Positions 41,106 to 49,543 are shown, counted from the stretch's first letter. The stretch: 64,000 nucleotides of DNA from Parasphingorhabdus halotolerans (GCF_012516475.1 NZ_CP051217.1:3100001-3164000), one strand, 5' to 3'. Translations and numbers: made by a program. The notes: generated from the letters alone by a model not told the origin.

Positions 41106-41975
41106 TCACTCGGCAATGCCAGAAACCAGCCAAGCCTTCGCTTTCATCATCACGCCCTTATCGGTAACATGATGCTTTTCAAATAGAGCAACGAGATCAT
41201 CGCTAGCGTTGCGAAAAACATCATCGCCTTCTTCTTTTAGCAAGCGGCCCGCCGCCATCGAACCTAGCACAAAATCGACGGCTTCTTGCGGTGTCGCCTC
41301 TGGGCCTCCGATTGGTTGCAATCCTTTGTACGTGTCAACACTGACATCAGAAAAGCCTGCTGTTGCCAAAATTTCGTTGAGATATTCCAAATCCTCAAAC
41401 GCAAAGGGCCCCGGTGCACGGGGAATGGCGGGCGGGACTTCGACATGACTTTTGACAACGCTCATCATCTCCATCATCCAGAGATTGTCGCGCGGTGGTC
41501 CCCAGATCGCAAGGTCAATGCGGCTACCGCTGCGCAGCAAACCATGCAGGTTTGTGAATGCCGCTACCGGATCTTCAAAAAACATGCTGCCAAAACGCGA
41601 ACATAGACGATCATAAGGCGCATCCTTCAACTGGACCGTGGCTGCATCCGCGCAGGTAAATTGCGCGTTTGTTATCCCAGCTTTTGTCGCACGATCTCTG
41701 GCGGCATCGGCAAGGTCGGGGGAAATATCCACGCCCATGACTTTGCCGGTGGGGGCGACTGCTTCGGCTATCGCTATTGTTGTAGCGCCGCCGCCAAATC
41801 CGATATCAAGCACGCTTTCGCCTTCGCGGTAATTGGCGCGCGCGAGCAAGGCGTCTCCGATCGGTTCTATCATGCCTTCGAAGCGGGGAAGGTTTTTGAG
41901 CCATTTTTGGCCCATTTCTCCTGCCCAATCTTCAGTTTGAACATTTTCTGGATTATCGGGAGTGGTATTGGTCAT
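41106..41975 (-). CDS. Class I SAM-dependent methyltransferase (UbiE-like)
   Basis: 289 residues from MTNTTP; a longer reading to 42062 would run into the regulator gene and is rejected. SAM-binding motif I is ESVLDIGFGGGATTIAIAEA, followed by VMGVDISPDL and FTCADAATVQL. Methyltransferases of this group often accompany ArsR-type regulators; the substrate is not known. It is the last gene of the peroxiredoxin-regulator-methyltransferase unit. Confidence 0.88.
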   Translation of the reverse strand: MTNTTPDNPENVQTEDWAGEMGQKWLKNLPRFEGMIEPIGDALLARANYREGESVLDIGFGGGATTIAIAEAVAPTGKVMGVDISPDLADAARDRATKAGITNAQFTCADAATVQLKDAPYDRLCSRFGSMFFEDPVAAFTNLHGLLRSGSRIDLAIWGPPRDNLWMMEMMSVVKSHVEVPPAIPRAPGPFAFEDLEYLNEILATAGFSDVSVDTYKGLQPIGGPEATPQEAVDFVLGSMAAGRLLKEEGDDVFRNASDDLVALFEKHHVTDKGVMMKAKAWLVSGIAE

Positions 41976-42027
41976 AAGTTTGTCTCTATCGGAACATGGG
42001 AAGACGTTAGATTTAAGTGATCTCTGA

Positions 42028-42432
42028 TTACAAAATTTTTGCGAACCCAGCCGCGCCCGCACTGGCGGGCCTATCTTTTTTGCGGGACGATGGTGGTGAC
42101 GAAGTGGCAGCTTGAACCAGTTTGTCGTGATCCGGTTCGTCTTTCAGCAATGCCTCCATAGTCTTTACACAAAGACGGGCGGTATCGTCTGCCAGATCAT
42201 ACCAGATTTGCTTGCCTTCGCGCCGGGTCTTAACCACTTTGGCCCGTCTTAGTTCGGCGAGTTGCTGGCTTAGGGCTGGCTGCCCGATTGCTGTGGCATT
42301 GTCGATATCACTGACGGTACTCTCTCCTTGAAGCAGATAGGATAATATCATCAGCCGCTGGGGCTGCGCATATACTTTCAGTTTCTCGGTGGCCCTGTCG
42401 GCCAGCTCGCGGCTTTGATAAATTGCGGTCAT
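42028..42432 (-). CDS. ArsR/SmtB-family regulator, BigR/SqrR-like by context
   Basis: 134 residues from MTAIYQ; the ATG overlaps the peroxiredoxin stop by 4 bp. The winged helix-turn-helix shows AQPQRLMILSYLLQGESTV, GQPALSQQLAELRRAKVV and a wing TRREGKQIWYDL. The facing persulfide dioxygenase and YeeE genes are the usual regulon of BigR/SqrR, which sense persulfide through two cysteines. Here I see one cysteine (RLCVKTMEALL) and none in the N-terminal helix, so the thiol switch may differ. The C-terminal ~25 residues are basic and unstructured. Confidence 0.85.
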   Translation of the reverse strand: MTAIYQSRELADRATEKLKVYAQPQRLMILSYLLQGESTVSDIDNATAIGQPALSQQLAELRRAKVVKTRREGKQIWYDLADDTARLCVKTMEALLKDEPDHDKLVQAATSSPPSSRKKDRPASAGAAGFAKIL

Positions 42433-43061
42433 GCCGGTTTCACCCGCTTGCAAAACCAGTCCTCGTCCGTGCCGATATCAGAGGCCGAAGCCGGAGGTGT
42501 GTCAAGAACATCATCACCGGGTTGCCAGCCTTCAGGGGTCAGCACTGTTCCATCGGCAACCGTTTGGAGCGCGGCTAATATGCGGATCATCTCATCTACC
42601 GAGCGGCCCACATTATGCGGATAACAGGTTGTTGCGCGAATGATGCCCTCCGGATCGATAAAATAACTTGTTCGCATTGCGGTGGAATCCACGGCGTTCT
42701 CGCCGATCATTCCAAATGCTTTTCCGACTGCCATGCTGGGGTCTTCCACAATCGGGAACGTAATATCTGCCCCGTATTGTTCCTTAATGACACGAATCCA
42801 GGCGAGATGCGAATAAAGGCTGTCGACCGATAGTCCGACCAAGGCGCAGCGCATGGCCGCAAACTGGTCTGCCTTGTCCGCCAGTGCGATAAATTCGGTC
42901 GTGCATACGGGCGTAAAATCGGCCGGATGGGAAAAGAAGATCAGCCAGCGACCACGATAGTCGGATAGCTTGATAGTACCCTGCGTTGTCCGTGCTTCAA
43001 AGTCTGGTATTTGGTCGCCAATCCGCATTATAACAGTAGCAGTTTGTTGTGTTTCGATCAT
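42429..43061 (-). CDS. Peroxiredoxin of the AhpC/TSA 1-Cys (Prx6) type
   Basis: Reduces peroxides through a cysteine. 210 residues from MIETQQ, preceded by GGAGGG. The peroxidatic Cys53 lies in the motif FFSHPADFTPVCTTEF, with the catalytic Arg in TTCYPHNVGRSVDE. The C-terminal dimer segment resembles Prx6. First gene of its unit, 99 bp from the divergent dioxygenase gene, implying shared control and a thiol or sulfane-sulfur stress role. Confidence 0.92.
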   Translation of the reverse strand: MIETQQTATVIMRIGDQIPDFEARTTQGTIKLSDYRGRWLIFFSHPADFTPVCTTEFIALADKADQFAAMRCALVGLSVDSLYSHLAWIRVIKEQYGADITFPIVEDPSMAVGKAFGMIGENAVDSTAMRTSYFIDPEGIIRATTCYPHNVGRSVDEMIRILAALQTVADGTVLTPEGWQPGDDVLDTPPASASDIGTDEDWFCKRVKPA

Positions 43062-43098
43062 GAATTCCCTCCGCCTCCGATTTGGCACTATCCGCCAC

Positions 43099-43137
43099 TT
43101 GACGCAACACATATAGTGTATTACATGATTTATGTAA
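43099..43137. promoter_or_regulatory. Divergent promoter region with two inverted repeats, candidate ArsR-type operator
   Basis: ACAC-ATATA-GTGT (43107-43119) is followed by TTACAT-GATTT-ATGTAA (43121-43137), a perfect 6-bp inverted repeat. TTGACG (43099-43104) could be a -35 box for the rightward dioxygenase operon, with the -10 region falling at TTACAT or TACATG, so bound repressor would cover it. The region lies between the start codons at 43061 and 43161. Confidence 0.6.
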
Positions 43138-43160
43138 ATATGAGTATAAAGGAGTTCGAC

Positions 43161-44078
43161 ATGACTGATTCGGCCCTAGCTCATGCTGCCCAGCAAATCT
43201 CTGACACGCAGCGTAACGTGCCGCAGATTAGAGCTTTTTTCGATCAGGAGACGTTCACCGTCACCTATGCCGTGCATGACCCGGAAACAATGAAAGCTGC
43301 CATCATCGACAGCGTTTTTGATTTCGATCCCGCGTCAGGGCGCACTTCGTTCGATTCTGCTGATGAAGTTATTGCCTATGTGAAGGAGCATGGCCTCTCG
43401 GTCGAATGGCTGCTGGAAACGCACGCCCATGCCGACCACCTGTCAGCTGCGCCCTATCTGCAGGAAAAGCTTGGTGGAAAAATCGCGATTGGCGAGCATA
43501 TTGTGACGGTACAGGAGGTGTTTGGAAAACTCTTTAATGCGGGCACAGAGTTTCAGCGTGATGGGTCCGACTTCGATCATCTTTTCGCCGACGGCGATAC
43601 GTTCAACATCGGCAATCTTGATGTGACGGTTATGCACGTCCCCGGTCATACGCCGGCTTGTATCGCTTATGTCATTGGGGACGCTGTCTTTATCGGCGAC
43701 ACTATGTTCATGCCCGATTATGGATCGGCGCGGGCGGATTTTCCCGGCGGCGATGCGCGTCAATTATATCGATCGATGCGGCGGCTATTGTCGCTGCCCG
43801 ATACCACCCGCCTGTTCATGTGCCATGATTATCTGCCAGAGGGCCGGAACGAATATGTCTGGGAAACCACCGTTGAAGAAGAACGGAAAGGCAATATTCA
43901 TGCGCATGACGGGGTGAGTGAGGATGAGTTCGTCAAGATGCGGACCGAGCGTGACAAGACGCTCGACATGCCGCGCCTGATCCTGCCGTCAGTTCAGGTG
44001 AACATGCGGGCTGGCCACCTGCCGCCCGAAGAAGATAATGGGATGCGTTATCTCAAAGTTCCGTTGAACGGCGTCTGA
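43161..44078 (+). CDS. MBL-fold persulfide dioxygenase (ETHE1/Blh-like)
   Basis: Oxidises glutathione persulfide to sulfite with an Fe(II) centre, the second step of sulfide detoxification in this family. 305 residues from MTDSAL, preceded by AAGGAG. Metal ligands are visible: THAHADHLSA, the His in HVPGHTPACIAYV and Asp in FIGDTMFMPDYG, then MCHDYLP. Opens the operon dioxygenase-YeeE-DUF6691-(oxidoreductase); its stop overlaps the next ATG. Confidence 0.9.
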   Translation: MTDSALAHAAQQISDTQRNVPQIRAFFDQETFTVTYAVHDPETMKAAIIDSVFDFDPASGRTSFDSADEVIAYVKEHGLSVEWLLETHAHADHLSAAPYLQEKLGGKIAIGEHIVTVQEVFGKLFNAGTEFQRDGSDFDHLFADGDTFNIGNLDVTVMHVPGHTPACIAYVIGDAVFIGDTMFMPDYGSARADFPGGDARQLYRSMRRLLSLPDTTRLFMCHDYLPEGRNEYVWETTVEEERKGNIHAHDGVSEDEFVKMRTERDKTLDMPRLILPSVQVNMRAGHLPPEEDNGMRYLKVPLNGV

Positions 44079-44518
44079 TGCTCTCTGCATTTCCCCATGC
44101 GATGCCGTTGGAAGGCCTTATTGGCGGCTTGATGATAGGCGTCGCTGCTGCAATCATGCTTCTGGGTCTTGGCCGAATTGCAGGTGTCAGCGGTTTGGCT
44201 GCTAGAGCGACGGGCATTGCCGACAGTGGCGCACCGCGCATCATTGCACTAGCATTCTTGGTAGGTTTACCGCTCGGAGCGCTTGCTACTTCTTTGCTAA
44301 CCGGTGGTGTTGAGACACGGTTCCCATCGTCTGTCATTCCATTGCTAATCGGCGGCCTGCTGGTTGGCGTCGGTACGCGGTTGGGCTCTGGTTGCACCAG
44401 CGGTCACGGTGTTTGCGGCATGTCCCGGCTCTCACCGCGCTCTTTGATTGCAACATGCATCTTTATGGCCAGCGGTTTTGCGACGGTGGCGTTGATGCGC
44501 GTTGGCGGTTTCCTATGA
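44078..44518 (+). CDS. YeeE/YedE family membrane protein, first half
   Basis: Sulfur transporter family related to the thiosulfate carrier TsuA, split in two genes here as is common in sulfide operons. 146 residues with about four helices. The conserved motif GSGCTSGHGVCGMSRLSPRS holds the cysteines that in TsuA relay thiosulfate. Overlaps the dioxygenase stop and the following gene (4 bp), so translationally coupled. Confidence 0.9.
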   Translation: MLSAFPHAMPLEGLIGGLMIGVAAAIMLLGLGRIAGVSGLAARATGIADSGAPRIIALAFLVGLPLGALATSLLTGGVETRFPSSVIPLLIGGLLVGVGTRLGSGCTSGHGVCGMSRLSPRSLIATCIFMASGFATVALMRVGGFL

Positions 44519-44922
44519 GGCAGGTTTTTGTCGCCCTCCTCGCCGGATCGCTCTTCGGAGCGGGTCTGGCTTTTTCAGGCATGGCTGATCCTGCCCGTGT
44601 GCAAGGGTTTCTGGATTTATTTGGCAATTGGGATCCTACCCTCGCTTTTGTAATGGGCGGCGCGATCATTCCGATGGCGATAGCCTGGCTCATTCAGCGG
44701 CGCTTGGACAAGCCTTTTGCAGACGCAAAGTTCTCGCTGCCCGGAACCACAATAATAGATGGCAAGCTCGCGAACGGTGCGGTGCTGTTTGGTATTGGTT
44801 GGGGCATTAGCGGTCTTTGCCCTGGACCGGGCGTTGCCGACCTCGCCATAAATCCTCTGCCAGCTTTAGCCTTTGTCGGCGCGATGTTCATCGGAATGAT
44901 TGCCCACCGCAAGGTCACTTGA
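44515..44922 (+). CDS. DUF6691 (YeeE/YedE) membrane protein, second half
   Basis: Partner half of the preceding protein, presumably forming one transporter. 135 residues from MRQVFV, about four helices, with LAFSGMADPARVQGFLD and the cysteine loop WGISGLCPGPGVADLA typical of the second repeat of YeeE. It ends 26 bp before the chimeric gene; in related operons the next gene is a sulfide:quinone oxidoreductase. Confidence 0.9.
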   Translation: MRQVFVALLAGSLFGAGLAFSGMADPARVQGFLDLFGNWDPTLAFVMGGAIIPMAIAWLIQRRLDKPFADAKFSLPGTTIIDGKLANGAVLFGIGWGISGLCPGPGVADLAINPLPALAFVGAMFIGMIAHRKVT

Positions 44923-44948
44923 AAACATACTATTGGGAAGGTTTTAGT

Positions 44949-45995
44949 ATGACGAACGAGAAGAAAATAAACGGATTAACCGAAACGGACAAGGTGTCGC
45001 AAGCATCGCAGAGTAGCAAGCGATTCAACTTCGTCATCATTGGCGGCGGCTCAGCCGGTATCGCTACCGGCGGCTCGACCAACCATGTTATTCATTTGCC
45101 AGCTATTGCACGCAGCGCTGGGATCCAGATCGATTGGGATGATACGGATGAATTGTCACCGGCGGTACCGCTCATCGCCAGCGTCTATCCGAATGGATCG
45201 GGTGACGTGAACCATTTTACTGCAGCAGAGGGCATGCCTTATGTCATCCGCGAACTGATCGGCGCTGGCCTGGCGCATGATGACATCAAGACCGTTTATG
45301 GGTCATCACTTTCTGATGGCGCAAAACAACCCAGAATGGACGGCGATAAATTGGGTTTTGAAGACGCGCCTGCCGCCTCCGTTGACGAAACGATTTTGCG
45401 TTCGGCCAGCAAACCCTTTCAGGCAGATGGGGGCATGAAACTGCTACAAGGCAATCTCGGCCGTGCCACCATGAAAGTCAGCGCGGTCGATCCAAGCCGC
45501 TGGGCCATAGAAGTGCCTGCCGCGATTTTCCACGACCAGAATGATGTGATAACCGCATTCAAGGCAGGGGAACTTGACCGCGATGTTGTAGTTGTTGTCC
45601 GATTCCAGGGACCGGCGGCCAATGGTATGCCTGAATTACAGAAACTTACAGGACCGCTCGGAGTGCTCCAAGACAAAGGCTTCAAAATTGCTTTTGTGAC
45701 CGATGGCCGTATGTCAGGGGCGAGCGGTAAGATATCATCCGCGATCCATATCTCGCCAGAAGCATATCATAGTGGTTCTCTTGGCAAGCTTCAGGATGGC
45801 GATATAGTCCGGGTCTGTAGGGAAACGGGAGAACTCACAGCGTTAGTTGACGGGACTATATGGGACGCCCGCGAACAGGTCGCTCCGCCACCGCCAGCAA
45901 TGGGAACGGGGCGCGAACTTTTTGCGATTCTGCGCCATCACAGCGACCCAGCGGAAAAAGGCGGCTCTGCCATGCTCGCCGAGGCAGGACTCTAG
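44949..45995 (+). pseudogene. edd: In-frame chimera: oxidoreductase N-terminus joined to the C-terminal half of 6-phosphogluconate dehydratase
   Basis: 348 codons from ATG after GGAAGG. Residues 1-38 look like the start of an FAD-dependent sulfide:quinone oxidoreductase, ending in the dinucleotide-binding motif FVIIGGGSAGIA. From residue 39 (45063) the sequence becomes Edd: ATGGSTNHVIHLPAIARSAG, DWDDTDELSPAVPLIASVYP and the family's second signature [11 protein letters not shown] (251-261), to the natural end. About 295 N-terminal residues of Edd (family ~605) are gone, including the iron-sulfur cysteines, so dehydratase activity is not expected. The oxidoreductase lacks nearly everything. 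Glucokinase follows 3 bp later. Either a real deletion or rearrangement joining two operons, or an assembly join. Confidence 0.9.
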
Positions 45996-45998
45996 CCC

Positions 45999-46970
45999 AT
46001 GCAAGAGATTGTTGTTGCGGATATCGGCGGAACCCATGCGCGCTTTGCTATCGCAGAGATCGACGCCGGACGGGTTGTAAGTCTTGATCACCAGGTCAAA
46101 ATGCGCGGCGCTGACCATGCCAGCCTGCAAATCGCATGGGAGGCTTATGCAGCACAAATAGGCCGCGAACTACCCCGCGAAGCAGCTTTGGCTGTAGCTG
46201 GTCCGGTTGGCGGCGATGTCCTCTATTTTACCAACAGCAGTTGGATGATCCGCCCTGCGCTGGTTCCCGAAAAATTGAAACTGGATCGTTTCAGCCTGAT
46301 CAACGATTTCGGCGCTGTTGGCCATGCTGTCGTGCATATGGACAGCGAACAGTTTAGTCATATTTGCGGACCGGAAACTGCATTGACAGAGGACGGCCCA
46401 ATCACCGTGCTTGGTCCCGGAACAGGTCTTGGCGTGGTAAATGTGCTGCGTAAAGGCGGCGATTATTTTGTCACAGAGACCGAAGGTGGGCACATTGATT
46501 TTGCGCCCCATGATGAATTTGAAGACGCATTGCTGAAAAAACTGCGCGAACAGCATCGTCGTGTATCTGCCGAACGCGTCGCATCTGGTCCCGGGATAAG
46601 GGTGATCTACAACCTGCTTGCAGAAGTTGAGGGGCAGTCCGCGAAGGATTTGGATGACCGCGCTTTGTGGACATTGGCGTTCTCGGGTGAAGATAGTTTG
46701 GCTGCCGCCGCTTTTGATCGGTTCTGCCTGTGCCTCGGTTCGGTGGCCGGCAATTTGGCGCTCGCCCATGGATCAAGGCAGGTCATCATGGCTGGTGGGC
46801 TAGGACAGCGCATAGGTTCTGCTCTTCTCACATCTGGATTTCGCGAACGCTTCGTTGCCAAGGGGCGCTTTCAGTCGATGATGGAACAAATATCTGTGAA
46901 ACAGCTCATTCACGAAGAGCCGGGGCTTTACGGAGCGGCGGCAGCCTTCATCAAGGAATATGGAATATGA
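45999..46970 (+). CDS. glk: Glucokinase
   Basis: Phosphorylates glucose to glucose-6-phosphate. 323 residues starting MQEIVVADIGGTHARFA (ATP-binding phosphate loop at 8-14), with the sugar-binding regions FSLINDFGAVGHAV, LGPGTGLGVV, ETEGGHIDFAPHDE and the C-terminal VIMAGGLGQRIG. It appears intact. It sits between the truncated edd and the interrupted eda in what was a zwf-pgl-edd-glk-eda type operon, and now lies downstream of the sulfur genes, so its transcription may depend on their promoter. Confidence 0.95.
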   Translation: MQEIVVADIGGTHARFAIAEIDAGRVVSLDHQVKMRGADHASLQIAWEAYAAQIGRELPREAALAVAGPVGGDVLYFTNSSWMIRPALVPEKLKLDRFSLINDFGAVGHAVVHMDSEQFSHICGPETALTEDGPITVLGPGTGLGVVNVLRKGGDYFVTETEGGHIDFAPHDEFEDALLKKLREQHRRVSAERVASGPGIRVIYNLLAEVEGQSAKDLDDRALWTLAFSGEDSLAAAAFDRFCLCLGSVAGNLALAHGSRQVIMAGGLGQRIGSALLTSGFRERFVAKGRFQSMMEQISVKQLIHEEPGLYGAAAAFIKEYGI

Positions 46971-47530
46971 CCGACGATATGAAGCCAATCGAACGGATAA
47001 TGCGCACTGCGCCCGTCATTCCTGTTTTGGTGATTGATGACATAGCTGATGCAAAACCGGTGGCTGAAGATCTGGTCGCGAAAGGATATCCGGTCCTTGA
47101 AGTAACGTTGCGCACAGATTGTGCACTGGATGCCATCCGTGAAATGAAACAAGTTGAAGGTGCCATTGTCGGTGCGGGCACTGTTCTCAACACCACAATG
47201 CTTGATGCAGCGATTTCGGAAGGGGCTGAATTTATAGTATCTCCCGGCCTCACAGAGCCATTGGGTCGTGCCGCAATTGAACGGGATATTCCTTTTTTGC
47301 CCGGTATCGCCAACGCCAGGGATATCATGCGAGGCCTCGATCTCTGACTGACCCATTTCAAGCTTTTCCCTGCTATGTCGAGTGGTGGAATCCCAGCGCT
47401 GAAATCTTTAGCAGGCCCATTCGGGCAATGTTTATTTTGTCCAACGGGCGGGATTACGGAAGCCACCGCTTCGGACTGGTTGGCGCTGGATGCCGTTTTA
47501 TGCGTTGGAGGGTCTTGGGTAGCCGGTTAG
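46967..47530 (+). pseudogene. eda: KDPG aldolase (Eda) gene interrupted by an in-frame TGA
   Basis: The Entner-Doudoroff aldolase that splits 2-keto-3-deoxy-6-phosphogluconate. The first 126 codons encode IPVLVIDDIADAKPVAEDL, the catalytic-Glu segment VLEVTLRTDCA and FLPGIANARDIMRGLDL. A TGA at 47345-47347 then stops translation. Reading on in the same frame restores perfect family sequence (LTHFKLFPAMSSGGIPALKS, PTGGITEATASDWLALDAV) to TAG at 47528-47530, 187 codons in all. The Schiff-base lysine (HFK) lies after the stop, so the short product cannot be an active aldolase. A single G-to-T change from GGA would explain it. Start overlaps glk by 4 bp. Confidence 0.92.
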
Positions 47531-47697
47531 AATTTCAATAAAAACAGAATTGATCTTCTAAAATGGATTAGATTCCTACTTTCTGACGGGACGGTGCATG
47601 GTGGATGTTTTGTTACGTACAACGTTATCTACAGAATTATTACATCTTCATCCGAATTCCGAAGCAACCATAAATTATTGATCTAAATAATAAATAA

Positions 47698-47773
47698 TGG
47701 TGAGCCCTGCTGGGTTCGAACCAGCGACCTACTGATTAAAAGTCAGTTGCTCTACCGACTGAGCTAAGGGCCC
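47698..47773 (-). tRNA. tRNA-Lys (anticodon TTT)
   Basis: 76 nt on the minus strand: acceptor GGGCCCT pairing with AGGGCTC (one G-U), D-arm AGCTCAGTCGGTAGAGC, anticodon stem ACTGA/TCAGT with loop CTTTTAA, T-arm GCTGG-TTCGAAC-CCAGC, discriminator A and encoded CCA. The 167-bp stretch between eda and this tRNA is AT-rich with no gene seen. Confidence 0.97.
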
Positions 47774-47777
47774 CTCG

Positions 47778-47812
47778 ACATGCTTCGCTTCTATTTTTGC
47801 GAAGCAGCATGT
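47778..47812 (-). terminator. Stem-loop between folK and tRNA-Lys
   Basis: GCTTCGC (47782-47788) and GCGAAGC (47799-47805) with outer ACAT/ATGT pairing; loop TTCTATTTTT. Located just after the folK stop on its strand. No T-run beyond the stem. Confidence 0.4.
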
Positions 47813-47829
47813 GCTTGGAAGGGGCCTCA

Positions 47830-48414
47830 CTAGTGGTGGTTGGCTTCACGGTCAAGCGGCTTTCCGCGTTTTTCACGTGATGCTAAGTGACGTATTGCCA
47901 AGCCGGTTATTGGATCGCGCCAATCCCGCGCAATTTCATTGGCCGGTTGGAGTACAAACGCCCTTTCATGCATCGCGATATGAGGGATTATCAAGTCGGG
48001 GCTCGTGTTCAAAAAGGGTCCGCCGCTCCACATAATAATGTCCAGATCAAGCACACGCCGGGACCAGCGTTGGCCGCGTCTGGTCCCATATTGACTTTCG
48101 ATATTCTGTAATGTTCCCAGCAATTCCAACGGATTATCGGGACAAACAATTATCGCGACAGCGTTTGCATATCGCCGGCTTGACGGACCTACGGGATTCG
48201 AAAATAATATCTGCGATTGTGCGCATAATTTGCCGGCCTGATCATTCAGAGCGCCAAAAGCAGATCTTACCACTTTCGCCGGAGGTCCGATCCGGGCGTG
48301 ACGCTGGTTAGACCCAAGAGCGATAAGATAGGAGGATTTGGCCAGTAAATTTTCCAGAAAACTTCTAAAAACCGAAGTACCGCTAATCGTGCAAAATTGA
48401 AACGCTTTCAACAA
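47830..48414 (-). CDS. folK: HPPK, 6-hydroxymethyl-7,8-dihydropterin pyrophosphokinase
   Basis: Folate pathway enzyme transferring pyrophosphate from ATP to the pterin. Signatures: YLIALGSNQRH at the domain start, NPVGPSSRRYANAVAII, and the catalytic RRGQRWSRRVLDLDIIMW with DLIIPHIAMHERAFVL. The ATG at 48414 gives 194 residues with about 28 before the domain, longer than usual; no better ATG lies closer, so a non-ATG start nearer YLIALGSN is possible. Divergent from the superoxide dismutase gene by 68 bp. Confidence 0.9.
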   Translation of the reverse strand: MLKAFQFCTISGTSVFRSFLENLLAKSSYLIALGSNQRHARIGPPAKVVRSAFGALNDQAGKLCAQSQILFSNPVGPSSRRYANAVAIIVCPDNPLELLGTLQNIESQYGTRRGQRWSRRVLDLDIIMWSGGPFLNTSPDLIIPHIAMHERAFVLQPANEIARDWRDPITGLAIRHLASREKRGKPLDREANHH

Positions 48415-48482
48415 ATAGTTCCAAGCTTTTTCCCAGGCTGCTATAAACCCTTACATAGCATTGGTCCTCAAGGAGAATTAAT

Positions 48483-49028
48483 ATGACGCGCGGTTGGATT
48501 TTGGCAGGCTGTATGACGCTTTTGGTGACCACGGCTTGCAGTGCGCGCGATCCGGCCGAAACGCCGCCGGATGGAGAGAATATTTCGCGAGCATCACTGG
48601 TCGGCGTGGATAACGCGCAATATGGTGAAGTCATTGTAGCGGAGGGTGACAAGGGTTTATTGGTAAAAATTACTGCGCAGGGAATGAAGCCTGGCCCGCA
48701 TGGGGTGCATATTCACGAGACCGGCAAATGCGAAGGGCCTGATTTCAAGTCAGCCGGCGGACACTGGAACCCGGGAAAGAAGGCGCATGGTTTTGACAAT
48801 CCCGATGGCGCGCATATGGGTGATTTTTTCAATCTGGATATTGGCAAAGATGGTACCGGCTCGATGGAAGCGATGGTCGCCGGCGCGTCGTTGAAAGACG
48901 GTGAAAACGCTTTGCTTGATGGCGATGGCGCAGCGTTTGTCATTCATGAAGGACCGGATGATCTGAAAACTGACCCGTCCGGCGAAAGCGGTGGACGGAT
49001 AGCCTGTGGTGTTTTTTCGGGCGGCTGA
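48483..49028 (+). CDS. sodC: Cu/Zn superoxide dismutase, predicted lipoprotein
   Basis: Periplasmic enzyme that dismutates superoxide. 181 residues with a lipoprotein signal peptide (LLVTTAC, Cys19). All metal ligands are seen: HGVHIHETGKC for copper, AGGHWNPGKKAHGF with the bridging and zinc His, PDGAHMGDF (His and Asp) and FVIHEGPDD. The disulfide cysteines lie in GKCEGP and GRIACGVFS. Ends with the catalytic-Arg region GGRIACG. The start follows AAGGAG. Confidence 0.94.
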   Translation: MTRGWILAGCMTLLVTTACSARDPAETPPDGENISRASLVGVDNAQYGEVIVAEGDKGLLVKITAQGMKPGPHGVHIHETGKCEGPDFKSAGGHWNPGKKAHGFDNPDGAHMGDFFNLDIGKDGTGSMEAMVAGASLKDGENALLDGDGAAFVIHEGPDDLKTDPSGESGGRIACGVFSGG

Positions 49029-49084
49029 TCGTACTTCATTGATGAGTTAAAAGAATTTGCGTTGTTTTTGAAAAGAGTAGTTTG

Positions 49085-49543
49085 ATGGCTGTGTCTGTTT
49101 TGTTTGTTTGTCTCGGCAATATTTGCCGCTCGCCTTTGGCAGAGGCCGCACTGCGCCACGAAGCTGCAAAAAGCGGTTTGTCGCTGATTGTGGATTCAGC
49201 CGGCACCGGCGATTGGCATACTAACGAACCTCCTGATGAGCGGGCCCAGCGTGTCGCATTGCAAAACGGTGTTGAAATAGGGCATTTGCGGGCCAGGCAG
49301 ATTGTGGCCGACGATTTTAAGGCTTTTGATCACATTATTGCGCTCGACAATCAAAACAAGACGGATCTCGAAGCCATGAAACCGGCTCAGGCGAACACCA
49401 AAATGTCGCTGCTTTCGGACTATATCGAGGGCAGGGCGGGGGACGATATTGCCGATCCCTACTATGGCAAAGAGGATGCCTTCGAGCAGACGTGGCAAGA
49501 AGTAACTGCGGCCGCCCGGATTTTGTGTCAAAAACTAATTTAG
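49085..49543 (+). CDS. Low molecular weight protein-tyrosine phosphatase
   Basis: 152 residues. Active-site loop VLFVCLGNICRSPLAEA (CX5R) at the N-terminus and the general-acid motif ADPYYG near 125. A TTG directly before the ATG could also be read as a start. Alphaproteobacterial members are cytosolic; some act on exopolysaccharide kinases, but no such genes are here. The following 288 bp up to 49831 hold no gene that I can support. Confidence 0.94.
   Translation: MAVSVLFVCLGNICRSPLAEAALRHEAAKSGLSLIVDSAGTGDWHTNEPPDERAQRVALQNGVEIGHLRARQIVADDFKAFDHIIALDNQNKTDLEAMKPAQANTKMSLLSDYIEGRAGDDIADPYYGKEDAFEQTWQEVTAAARILCQKLI

Noticed and set aside
44817-44948. Longer start for the chimeric gene
   Set aside because: The extra 44 codons overlap the DUF6691 gene in another frame; ATG 44949 has a good ribosome site.
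47345-47347. TGA in eda as selenocysteine or programmed readthrough
   Set aside because: KDPG aldolases have Gly or similar here, no selenocysteine insertion hairpin is evident and no selenoprotein genes are nearby; a nonsense mutation is simpler.
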